Below the pieces are notes generated by a model that was not told the origin of the DNA, ran no database searches, and worked only from the letters and a program-made list of their open reading frames with translations. A stretch of 64,000 nucleotides of DNA, taken from Granulicella sp. (lineage in GTDB: Bacteria; Acidobacteriota; Terriglobia; Terriglobales; Acidobacteriaceae). A program made the translations under genes and the position numbers. The stretch covers positions 62,001 through 126,000 of the forward strand of contig DAIDGQ010000025.1 of NCBI GenBank assembly GCA_027452215.1, written 5' to 3'. How positions within the stretch are numbered: position 1 is the first letter of the stretch; every line of letters starts with the position of its first letter. Below are positions 56,582 through 64,000 of the stretch, piece by piece.

Positions 56582-58282
56582 CTAGAAGTTGAAGGAGAGG
56601 CCGCCCTGGATTCCGCGGGGAATCTGGGCGAGGAAGAGGGTCTGGCCGTCCGGGGCGAGAACGGGCTGATAGCCCTGCTCGAGGAGGTTGGTCGCCTCGA
56701 CGACCGCATCCACGCCCTGGGGGAGCAATCGTCCACACCACAGCCGCTGGCGAAGGTAAAAGCTGAGATACGCTTCCTCCGGCGTGGCGTTATAGGCATT
56801 GACCTGGGTCAGCGTGCGGAGAGGCTGCCAGCGGTATTCGACTCGCAGATCGCTTCCGGTTCGCGCGATCTTGCCTCGCAAGGCAGCGCTCATGGCGGAC
56901 GCCGTCTGGGGACTTGTCCCAGCTGCGAGGTCGGTCATGACGAGGTTCCCTTTGCTGCGCAATACGGTGCCGAGGTCGTACTCGACCCACGCAGAGAGGG
57001 CCGGGGTGAGCGGTTGCATGAGCGAAACACTGAGTCCGCGGCCAGCGTAGCCGGGGGCTGCTGCTTCGAATGTACCCGTGGTTGGATCGGCGACGGCGCC
57101 TACAGCCTGCAGAGCTCCTCGTCCCATGAGGCCGCTTCCTCCGATCGCGCTGTAGTCGAAGCGGTCAAGGTACGCGGACGCGCTGACGACGCGGCTTCCG
57201 AGCTTGCGGCTGACGGAGAGCTCCTGATGCAGACCGCTGTCGCTCAAGGGTCGACCGCGGGCGTCCGTTACGGCGGTCAGGGTTGGCTCGAGCTGGTCGA
57301 GGTCGTCGGAGCTTTGGAGCTCGCGGCCCGTCGCGAGGCGATACTCGACGACGACATTGCTGCCGGGACGGAGCGTGAGACGAAGGAAGGGCTCGGCCTC
57401 GAGGCGGGTCGCCTCAAGCCGTTCGGCTTCGAGCAGGGTGCCGACGTCGATCAGGAAGGTGTCGCCGAGGGTGAATTGCTGGGTGCTGGCGAGGTGCAGC
57501 ACCTGCAGGCCGTTGGTCGAGCCGCCACTCATCATCTCGGGATGCGATTGGAAGCTGGAGACCATGCGGGTGCTTCCGCTGAACGGAGTTCGCCGCTCGT
57601 AGCCGGTGATGACCGCAACCGATGGGCCGGCGGGATACTCTCCTCCGGCGTTGCCGAGATCGGCGCGAAATACGGCTCCATCTCCGTCAGCCATCGTACG
57701 ATCGAGGACCAGGGCCTGGTGCATGCCTCCGTCGCCGAAGCCTCCATCGCCGTTGGTGAGGACGATCTTTCCCTGCGAAGAGACGCGGTGGGACTGTTCC
57801 GCACTGGTGGAGACCGAGGTCCCATCTTCGGGGTCGACCAGCCGGAGCAACGGGCGGCTGGCGGTGGAACGCAGCGTCCACTTCCAGTCGTCGACGGGCT
57901 CATCGGCTCGACGGCGCTGGGCGGGGAGCCAGTTATCGGCTTCGAACACGGCGCTCATGGTGAGATTAACGACGGATTGGACCCCTGCGCGGAGGCGAAT
58001 GTTGTTTCTCGAGAAGGGGACAAAGAAGGCGGCGGTGGCGCGGAGTTGATAGCGGCCGGGTGCGACCATGGGCATCAGGTAGCGGCCGTGGTCGTCGCTG
58101 ATGGCAGTGGCTACGGTGGTTGCGTCGGAGCGCAGCAACTCGACCAGCGCACCCATCTGGGGTGTGCCGCGAACGTCGCGCACTGTGCCGGAGATCATCG
58201 CAGGAGTCGGCATGGCGAGGCTCTGGCCTGTCCAACCTGCTACGAACAGCATCAGCAACAAACCTGGTACGACTCGTTTCAC
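56582..58282 (-). CDS. Secreted protein with carboxypeptidase-regulatory-like domain and possible outer-membrane beta-barrel
   Basis: 566 residues from the GTG at 58282, which starts a signal peptide (MKRVVPGLLLMLFVAGWTGQ). Residues about 30-100 are a CarboxypepD_reg-like domain (ISGTVRDVRGTPQMGALVEL, DDHGRYLMPMVAPGRYQLRA). The rest is beta-rich and ends GGLSFNF, with the terminal Phe common in outer-membrane barrels. Acidobacteria carry many TonB-dependent-receptor-like proteins with this start, but no plug domain is evident, so this is a short or divergent relative. A short imperfect repeat (LEAERLEATRLEAEP) lies in the middle. Its function is unknown. Confidence 0.68.
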   Translation of the reverse strand: MKRVVPGLLLMLFVAGWTGQSLAMPTPAMISGTVRDVRGTPQMGALVELLRSDATTVATAISDDHGRYLMPMVAPGRYQLRATAAFFVPFSRNNIRLRAGVQSVVNLTMSAVFEADNWLPAQRRRADEPVDDWKWTLRSTASRPLLRLVDPEDGTSVSTSAEQSHRVSSQGKIVLTNGDGGFGDGGMHQALVLDRTMADGDGAVFRADLGNAGGEYPAGPSVAVITGYERRTPFSGSTRMVSSFQSHPEMMSGGSTNGLQVLHLASTQQFTLGDTFLIDVGTLLEAERLEATRLEAEPFLRLTLRPGSNVVVEYRLATGRELQSSDDLDQLEPTLTAVTDARGRPLSDSGLHQELSVSRKLGSRVVSASAYLDRFDYSAIGGSGLMGRGALQAVGAVADPTTGTFEAAAPGYAGRGLSVSLMQPLTPALSAWVEYDLGTVLRSKGNLVMTDLAAGTSPQTASAMSAALRGKIARTGSDLRVEYRWQPLRTLTQVNAYNATPEEAYLSFYLRQRLWCGRLLPQGVDAVVEATNLLEQGYQPVLAPDGQTLFLAQIPRGIQGGLSFNF

Positions 58283-58466
58283 CGCGCTCAAACCCTCATC
58301 TGCGCGTCTGCGGCTCTCCGAAAATCCGCCCAGTCGGGAAGCCGGACGGCGGTCTAGCTGGCGGAGGCGGCCAACACGGAACTGTCCTGTGTGGCTTGGC
58401 TCCTGATGCCCGGACCGCGACGAGTTGATCGCGGTCTGGGACACACTGCAACGGTCCCTCTTCAGT

Positions 58467-60227
58467 TTACTGCTCCACAATGAACGGAGCACTCTGGGCG
58501 ATCTGCTGCTTGGAGACACCGTCGTTCACTTTGATCGTCACCTGATACCGTCCGGGCTCGAGAGCCGCCAACGGCATCGTCTTCTCCAGCGTCAACTGAT
58601 CCGCGTTGGGATTCAGCTTCGCGGCCGACTCTTGCGAGTCGAGAATCTGCTTGTTGGTTGCCAGATCCAGTACCTGATACTCGATTGTTGCATCGTTGCG
58701 CTTGTTGTCGCCGATGCCCAAATTATAAACCTGCATCCAGAAATTGAGGTTCTGGGCGCGATGGAAGGTGACGGGCGCGGAGATCGTCGGAGGAACCCTC
58801 GGGATCACCTTGGTGTTGCCGATGACGAAGCTGCCGGCTCCGACATCCTTGGACGGCACGCGCTCCATCTCTCCCGCCAAAATCAGAGAGGAGGAGGCCA
58901 GACGGTCGTCGTCAAACTTGGGGACCTCGACGCTGCGTCTCCAGGTTCCCATGTGGTCGGGATTGTTTACGTCCTTGATGGCGATTTCGAGCTTGTAGCG
59001 GCCCGGGGGCAGAGGAATCGCGTTCCAGTAGACCGACATATTGTTCTTGGTGCGCTGCAGCAGGTCGCTGGGCGTCTCTACCTTCACCGTGTCTTCAAAG
59101 GTGTAGACGATGTGGTGGTTGATGTTGCTGACTCGCCCGAGAATATTGACCGTGCCGGTCGAATCGCCTTCCTTGGTGCTGTAGGTGATGTCGCCGTTGC
59201 GGATCTGCAGCGTGACGGGGACCATCACGGTCTCGTTGGTCAACTTGACGTAATCGGTGCGAACGTCGAAGAGGAACGGAGGCCCTGTGAGGACCTTGGA
59301 CGAAGCGAGAAACTGATCCAGGTCAGCAAACTTGACCGGAGGAGGAGCGAATAACTTGGCGAACTGGTCGAGGCGGTCGAACTGCTTGCTCTGCTGCGAG
59401 GAAGCCATCGGGCCGGTTCCGAGCTGCTCCAGACCTCCACCCGCGAAACGGTCGGCCTTCTTGGCCTGCCCCATCTCCTCATACTGCGTGAGGCCGGCTC
59501 CCGGAACGTGCTTGAGAGCGTCCTTCTCGGAGCGGTCCATGGTGGCGTGATAGTCGCCGCACATGCAGGTGTCGACGAACTCGATGTCGATGTTGTCGCC
59601 GATGCCTTCGAGGTAACGGTAGTGCCAGACTTCAAAGGGGAAGGTCGAGGTATTGCCGCCGCCCTCGTCCATCGGGCGGTCGTAGCTTCCTCCGGAGGGG
59701 TGCGAGTCGATGCTGTCGGCTTTGCCGTAAGCAATATAGATGTGGCCACGGTCGGTCATCCAGCCGGGCTTGCCTGCCGCAAAGTGCTCATTCGCATAGG
59801 CAATACGGGCGTAGTACTCATCGCGGTACTCGTTGTCGTTGGAGTCGGGATTGGGGTTGCGGCGGAGCCAGAACTGCTCGATGAACGCATCGCGCTCTTC
59901 GTCGTTGGAGAGGCTCTTGAAGGTTTTGGCCTCCTGGTCGGTGATGATCCAGCGGACATCCTCATCCAACCACTTCTTGTAGGACCCCTTCAACTCCTGC
60001 ACGGTGGCCTTGCGGCGTTCGCGCTCTTCGTGGTCGCTCAAGCGGCGCTTCAACGGATCCGGCTTCTCTGCGACTGGCGGAGTCTTGGTGACTCCCCCAT
60101 TATCCTGAAGGGTTTGCGTGGTCGAATCACTGGCCGGTGCAGCCTGTGCAAGCGCGGCAGCGCCTGCACACGAGAGCGCCAGAGTAGCGAAACCGTACAC
60201 GATGAAACGAACCTGCGGGATTTTCAT
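58467..60227 (-). CDS. GWxTD domain-containing protein
   Basis: 586 residues. A signal peptide (MKIPQVRFIVYGFATLALSC) is followed by an Ala-rich linker and a helical region (residues about 70-140, KGSYKKWLDEDVRWIITDQE). The GWxTD motif occurs as GKPGWMTDRGHIYIAYG near residue 170. The C-terminal half is beta-rich and probably Ig-like. GWxTD proteins are common in Acidobacteria and of unknown function. The ATG at 60227 was chosen as the signal-peptide start; the frame is open to 60485. Confidence 0.85.
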   Translation of the reverse strand: MKIPQVRFIVYGFATLALSCAGAAALAQAAPASDSTTQTLQDNGGVTKTPPVAEKPDPLKRRLSDHEERERRKATVQELKGSYKKWLDEDVRWIITDQEAKTFKSLSNDEERDAFIEQFWLRRNPNPDSNDNEYRDEYYARIAYANEHFAAGKPGWMTDRGHIYIAYGKADSIDSHPSGGSYDRPMDEGGGNTSTFPFEVWHYRYLEGIGDNIDIEFVDTCMCGDYHATMDRSEKDALKHVPGAGLTQYEEMGQAKKADRFAGGGLEQLGTGPMASSQQSKQFDRLDQFAKLFAPPPVKFADLDQFLASSKVLTGPPFLFDVRTDYVKLTNETVMVPVTLQIRNGDITYSTKEGDSTGTVNILGRVSNINHHIVYTFEDTVKVETPSDLLQRTKNNMSVYWNAIPLPPGRYKLEIAIKDVNNPDHMGTWRRSVEVPKFDDDRLASSSLILAGEMERVPSKDVGAGSFVIGNTKVIPRVPPTISAPVTFHRAQNLNFWMQVYNLGIGDNKRNDATIEYQVLDLATNKQILDSQESAAKLNPNADQLTLEKTMPLAALEPGRYQVTIKVNDGVSKQQIAQSAPFIVEQ

Positions 60228-60261
60228 GAGGGGGCCATACTCCTGATACATAGACGCCCCT

Positions 60262-60290
60262 ATTCTAGCCCCCACAGACTCTGCGCACAA
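60262..60290 (-). promoter_or_regulatory. Sigma-70-like promoter for the GWxTD gene
   Basis: On the minus strand a -35 TTGTGC (60285-60290) and a -10 TAGAAT (60262-60267) are separated by exactly 17 bases, about 35 bases upstream of the ATG. Four of six -35 bases and five of six -10 bases match the consensus. Confidence 0.45.
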
Positions 60291-60511
60291 GGCACCCTTA
60301 CAACCCGCTGGTATCATGGAGACATCGAAGAAGTTCCACGACCCAGGCTCACCCCCAAATCCGGCGATACAGTACTCTAGGAATGATGGTCCCGAGAGGA
60401 AATACAGATTGCACGGAACCTTTGTCCGAATCCCTGCGTATACCTCTGCAATGAACCTCACCGCGAACGTGTGCCCTGGCCCCACAAAGCACTTCGCTAC
60501 AGAAAGCGTCC

Positions 60512-61912
60512 ATGACCGGTAAGAAGATACTGCTGATCGTACTCATTGTAGTTGTCGTCGCAGGAGTTGTTGCGGGGACGGTCATTCACAGCCGCTCGAA
60601 TGTCACCGCGGTTACGACGGCCAAGGCCGTCAGCGAGGATCTAATCTCGACGGTGAGCGGCACCGGCCAGATCAAGCCGAAGACCTATGTGAACGTGGGT
60701 GCAACCTCTTTCGGGCGGATCACGCACCTGTATGTCAAAGAGGGCGACCACGTGAAGGCCGGGCAACTGCTGGCAACGGTGGAGAGCGAACAGCCCGCCA
60801 GCGCGGTAGCGGCGCAGCAGGCCACGATCGACTCTTCGCGCACGAATGTGGAGTCCTACATTGCCGCGGAGAAGACCGCTGAAGCGAATGTGGACCAGGC
60901 CGAAGCTGACCTCGAGCAGAAGAAGTTCGACTACCAGAGGGCGCAGGCACTTTACTCCAACAAGCTGATTGCGAAGCAGGATTTTGACGCCAAGAAGGCG
61001 CTGTACGACGTCGACGTAGCTACGCTGGCGCAGCGTAAGGCGGCAGTGCTGCAGGCGAAGGCGCAGACTGCGTCCGCTCGCAGCCAGGTTGCCCAGGGCC
61101 TCGCCACACTGCGAGGCAATGACTACTCGCTGGGTCTGACCCGCAGCCTCGCACCCTTTGATGGCCTGGTGACCAATGTTCCGGTGCGCGAGGGTGAGAC
61201 GGTCGTGGTCGGTATCCAGAACGCCGAGGGCTCGACGCTGATGACGCTGGCGGACATGTCGGTGATCACGGCAGAGGTCAAGGTGGACGAGACGGATATC
61301 GTCAACGTCGCGCTCGGCCAGACCGCCAACGTAACCGTCGACGCGTTTCCCGGCCAAGTATTCACGGGCAAGGTTACCGAGGTGGGAGATCAGGCGCTGC
61401 TCCGCACTACGGGGGTGGCGACGTCGCAGTCTACGACCGGCACCGAAGAGGCGAAGGACTTCAAGGTGGTCGTGACGCTCGATCCGACCAAGGTGGATCT
61501 GCGTCCGGGCCTGTCGTGCACGGCCAAGATCACGACGGCGCACCAGCCCAACACGCTGACGATTCCCATCCAGGCGCTGGTGGAGCGCGAGCCTGTCGCG
61601 GAGCAGACGCTGTTCAAGGATCATGGCAAGACGGCGTCCGAGGCCTCAGATCCGACTCCCGGCAAGTCGGCGGCACTGGTTCAGGGTGTGTACCTTCTTG
61701 TGGATGATAAGGGACGCCAGCGCGTCCGCTTCGTTCCGGTCACGACGGGCATCACCGGGACCACGGACATCGAAGTGCTCTCCGGCCTGAAGGCTGGCGA
61801 CGAGATCGTCACGGGCCACTACAAGGTTCTGCGTACGCTCAAGAGCGGAGTCGCCGTGAAGCGCGACAACTCCGTGGTCGCGCCCACGACCTCCGACGAC
61901 AGCTCCAGCTAG
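60512..61912 (+). CDS. HlyD/MacA-type periplasmic adaptor of an ABC exporter
   Basis: 466 residues. One N-terminal membrane helix (ILLIVLIVVVVAGVVAGTVI) is followed by the lipoyl-like start TGQIKPKTYVNVGATSFGRI and HLYVKEGDHVKAGQLLATVE. A long Ala/Gln-rich coiled-coil hairpin covers about residues 110-195. The beta-barrel part contains KVDETDIVNVALGQTANVTV and DLRPGLSCTAKI. It links an inner-membrane ABC transporter to an outer-membrane channel. The next gene is the matching ATPase. It is divergent from the GWxTD gene. Confidence 0.88.
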   Translation: MTGKKILLIVLIVVVVAGVVAGTVIHSRSNVTAVTTAKAVSEDLISTVSGTGQIKPKTYVNVGATSFGRITHLYVKEGDHVKAGQLLATVESEQPASAVAAQQATIDSSRTNVESYIAAEKTAEANVDQAEADLEQKKFDYQRAQALYSNKLIAKQDFDAKKALYDVDVATLAQRKAAVLQAKAQTASARSQVAQGLATLRGNDYSLGLTRSLAPFDGLVTNVPVREGETVVVGIQNAEGSTLMTLADMSVITAEVKVDETDIVNVALGQTANVTVDAFPGQVFTGKVTEVGDQALLRTTGVATSQSTTGTEEAKDFKVVVTLDPTKVDLRPGLSCTAKITTAHQPNTLTIPIQALVEREPVAEQTLFKDHGKTASEASDPTPGKSAALVQGVYLLVDDKGRQRVRFVPVTTGITGTTDIEVLSGLKAGDEIVTGHYKVLRTLKSGVAVKRDNSVVAPTTSDDSSS

Positions 61913-61970
61913 CTCGGGCTACGCCTACCGCTAGCGCAACGTGTTCCACCGTATTTTCCCGGAGACCCTT

Positions 61971-62744
61971 ATGACCATCGACACCTCCGAAGTGATCGCA
62001 CCTGAGCAGAACCGTATTGGCGCGAATGCCGACGGCCCGCACGACGGCGACGTCATCGTCACCGACAATCTGTGGAAGACCTACGAGATGGGCGACCAGG
62101 TGGTGAATGCGCTGCGGGGCGTGGACATTCGCATTCGCCACAACGAATACGTGGCGATCATGGGGCCGTCGGGCTCGGGTAAGTCGACGCTGATGAATCT
62201 GATTGGCTGCCTCGACAGCCCGTCGCAGGGACGGTACTGGCTGAACGGCCACGACGTATCGGAACTGAACGACGACGAGCTGGCCCGCATCCGCAACAAG
62301 GAGATCGGCTTCGTCTTCCAGACGTTCAACCTTCTGGCCCGGGCAACGGCGCTGCACAATGTGGAGCTGCCCTTGATCTACAACGGGACTCCGTCGGCTG
62401 AGCGCATTGCGCGCGCCAAGTTTGTGCTCGAGTCGGTGAACCTGGGCGAGCGCATGAACCACAAGCCGAATGAGCTCTCGGGAGGCCAGCGGCAGCGCGT
62501 CGCGATTGCGCGGGCGCTGGTCAATAAGCCATCGATCATCCTGGCGGACGAGCCCACGGGTAACCTGGACTCGAAGACCTCGGTGGAGATTATGGCGCTG
62601 TTCGATGACCTGCACGCGCAGGGTAATACGATCGTGCTGGTGACCCACGAACCGGACATTGCGGACTACGCTCACCGGATCATTTCGATTCGCGATGGCT
62701 CGGTCGAATCAGATGGACCCAGCGCGCGCGTTCGCAACCACTAA
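61971..62744 (+). CDS. MacB/LolD-type ABC transporter ATP-binding protein
   Basis: 257 residues. Walker [10 protein letters not shown], signature [16 protein letters not shown] and Walker [13 protein letters not shown] are all present, and [20 protein letters not shown] follows. [16 protein letters not shown] is typical of MacB/LolD-type ATPases. No permease is beside it. The ATG at 61971 has GGAGA upstream; an in-frame ATG at 61941 lacks one. The N-terminal about 25 residues extend beyond the usual ATPase start. Confidence 0.93.
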   Translation: MTIDTSEVIAPEQNRIGANADGPHDGDVIVTDNLWKTYEMGDQVVNALRGVDIRIRHNEYVAIMGPSGSGKSTLMNLIGCLDSPSQGRYWLNGHDVSELNDDELARIRNKEIGFVFQTFNLLARATALHNVELPLIYNGTPSAERIARAKFVLESVNLGERMNHKPNELSGGQRQRVAIARALVNKPSIILADEPTGNLDSKTSVEIMALFDDLHAQGNTIVLVTHEPDIADYAHRIISIRDGSVESDGPSARVRNH

Positions 62745-62944
62745 GAGCTTCGTGCGCTCGCCCTCTGCGATATCAATAGCGGCTGGGCGGGTCCCTGTGC
62801 TCAAGTGGCTGTAGACGAGCGACATGCCCTCCGATGGCCATGCCGTGCCCGCGGCGAATTGGGGCTCCGGGGCATCACGTTATACAGCCCCTCGCAATGA
62901 TGTCCGTCTACCTGCATGGTCTGGCACGCGTCTAAACTAGAAGT

Positions 62945-64000
62945 ATGGATAAGCGCGTCCGATTTCTGCTTTTGCCTCTGCTCCTTTGCTGCAGCCTCTC
63001 CAGCAAAGCTCTGGACTCACGCTTCGATCTGATCGGGCCAAGGATCGACGTTCGGGTCACGCGCAACGGCGTTACCCTGCCGATCGCCTCGGTGCCCAAC
63101 CTGCAGGCCGGCGACAAGATGTGGATCCATCCGGACCTGCCCACCTCGCAGTCGGTGAAGTATCTGCTGGTCTGCGTCTTCCTTCGGGGAAACACCAATC
63201 CCCCTCCCGATAACTGGTTCTACCGCATTGAGACCTGGGACCCGAAGGTGAAGCAGGAAGGAGCGTTCGTCACCGTTCCGGCCGACGCGCAGCAGGCGCT
63301 GCTGTTCATGGCACCAGAGACCGGAGGCGACTTCACCACGCTACGGTCCGCCGTTCGTGGCCGCCCTGGGGCCTTCGTACGCGCGTCTCAGGACCTGATC
63401 GATGCGGGCTTTGAAGAGGCTCGCATTGAGAAGTACGTCGCTTCGATCCGCCGCGTGCCAGCAACGAACATTGCCGACCTCCAAAAGCACTCGAATCTGC
63501 TGGCACGAACGCTGGCACTCAAGCCCAACGACGCCTGCTTTCAGCAGCCCATCGACATGCAGTTTACCTGCCTGACGCAGAGCGGATCGCAGATCGTGCT
63601 GGACGATGGTCATGGCCACACCGTGTCGGATGCGCTGAATGGCCCGACCTCGGATCTGATCTCGCAGGCGAGCTACTCTCCAGCAGCCGCAGGTGGCCTG
63701 TACTCTGCCTATGTCGGCGCCATTGTGGACGTGGTTCGCATCATGAGCAACATCCACACCGCGCAGTTTCAGTACATCCCCGCGATCAGCTTTCCGCAGG
63801 GCGACGCGATGAACCTTCGGCTGAATACTCCTCCGTCCTTCCACAATCCGAAGTCCGTGCTGGTGATCGCGCTGCCGGCGGTGAAGGCCGCGACGCTGCC
63901 ACCGCTGCGCCCTGCGGTTCCCAACGAGGTCACCTGCCTGCTAAAGCCGACCGTTGTGCTGCCCGTTGACGGAGCTCCGCTGGTTTACTCCACAGACTTC
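62945..64000 (+). CDS. Putative exported protein of unknown function (runs off right edge)
   Basis: 352 codons are visible without a stop; the 3' end is outside the window. A signal peptide is likely (MDKRVRFLLLPLLLCCSLSS). The mature part begins LDSRFDLIGPRIDVRVTRNG, a region that reads like a beta-sandwich, with LRGNTNPPPDNWFYRIETWD and QALLFMAPETGGDFTTLRSA after it. No catalytic motif was recognised. Cysteines are sparse. The 200 bases upstream hold no visible gene. Confidence 0.75.
   Translation, partial: MDKRVRFLLLPLLLCCSLSSKALDSRFDLIGPRIDVRVTRNGVTLPIASVPNLQAGDKMWIHPDLPTSQSVKYLLVCVFLRGNTNPPPDNWFYRIETWDPKVKQEGAFVTVPADAQQALLFMAPETGGDFTTLRSAVRGRPGAFVRASQDLIDAGFEEARIEKYVASIRRVPATNIADLQKHSNLLARTLALKPNDACFQQPIDMQFTCLTQSGSQIVLDDGHGHTVSDALNGPTSDLISQASYSPAAAGGLYSAYVGAIVDVVRIMSNIHTAQFQYIPAISFPQGDAMNLRLNTPPSFHNPKSVLVIALPAVKAATLPPLRPAVPNEVTCLLKPTVVLPVDGAPLVYSTDF

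Noticed and set aside
56462-58357. Long plus-strand frame opposite the carboxypeptidase-regulatory-domain gene
   Set aside because: No signal peptide or domain, and the minus-strand protein has both.
1-64000. CRISPR array, prophage or toxin-antitoxin system
   Set aside because: No regularly spaced direct repeats, phage structural genes or small two-gene toxin modules were seen.

Overview
The window is most likely a chromosomal segment of an Acidobacteriota member of the Terriglobia type (Edaphobacter/Granulicella-like). The reasons are the gene mix, not a database match: a GWxTD-domain protein, a secreted protein with a carboxypeptidase-regulatory domain followed by a possible beta-barrel, a GH18-like/NodB/GT2 fusion, a CNB-thioredoxin-reductase fusion, several secreted glycoside hydrolases, and moderately high G+C. 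No rRNA, CRISPR array, prophage or plasmid function was seen. One tRNA (Glu) and one complete IS21-family element are present.

Layout. 0-4 kb: an SOS-type mutasome operon, imuA-imuB-dnaE2, on the minus strand with overlapping stop/start codons; dnaE2 runs off the left edge. 4-8.7 kb: a secreted GH2 enzyme with an N-terminal LamG-like domain, and a HugZ-like FMN/heme family protein. 8.8-18.2 kb: tRNA-Glu, a dGTPase-like HD hydrolase, a secreted TPR protein, purH, a secreted alkaline-phosphatase-superfamily enzyme, then serS, a small membrane protein and a LolA-like protein. 18.2-25.6 kb: a GT39-like membrane glycosyltransferase, the GH18/NodB/GT2 fusion, pruA and a LuxR-type regulator with a degenerate receiver. 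25.7-28.2 kb: the IS21 element. 28.3-31 kb: a small lipoprotein, a VOC protein, the CNB-TrxR fusion and a small membrane protein.

31.3-38.8 kb is a uronate/pectin locus: uxaC, a GH28 pectinase, an acyltransferase of different base composition, a FadR/GntR regulator and GTP-dependent pckG. A palindrome, TGGTCAGACCA, lies upstream of uxaC and of the pectinase gene. A variant (AGGTCAGACCT) lies between gntR and pckG, and another exact copy lies inside the pectinase gene. This is the best candidate for a local, self-contained regulatory circuit. 38.7-45.4 kb: a TetR regulator divergent from a tripartite RND efflux operon, with a palindromic operator between them.

45.4-56.3 kb: an eight-gene, tightly overlapping purine operon (purF-L-M-C-D-N-E-K), with a large one-chain PurL. 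purH lies separately at 12.4-13.9 kb; purB is not in the window. 56.6-64 kb: a carboxypeptidase-regulatory-domain protein, a GWxTD protein, an HlyD/MacA-type adaptor with an ABC ATPase (no permease beside them), and the start of an unrecognised exported protein that runs off the right edge.

Base composition changes along the window. From about 31.4 to 58 kb the plus strand looks strongly G-rich relative to C whichever strand the gene is on, apart from the acyltransferase islet at 34.5-35.7 kb. Several start codons were moved from the longest possible ORF to internal ATG/GTG/TTG codons on the basis of ribosome-binding sites, signal peptides or stop/start overlaps.
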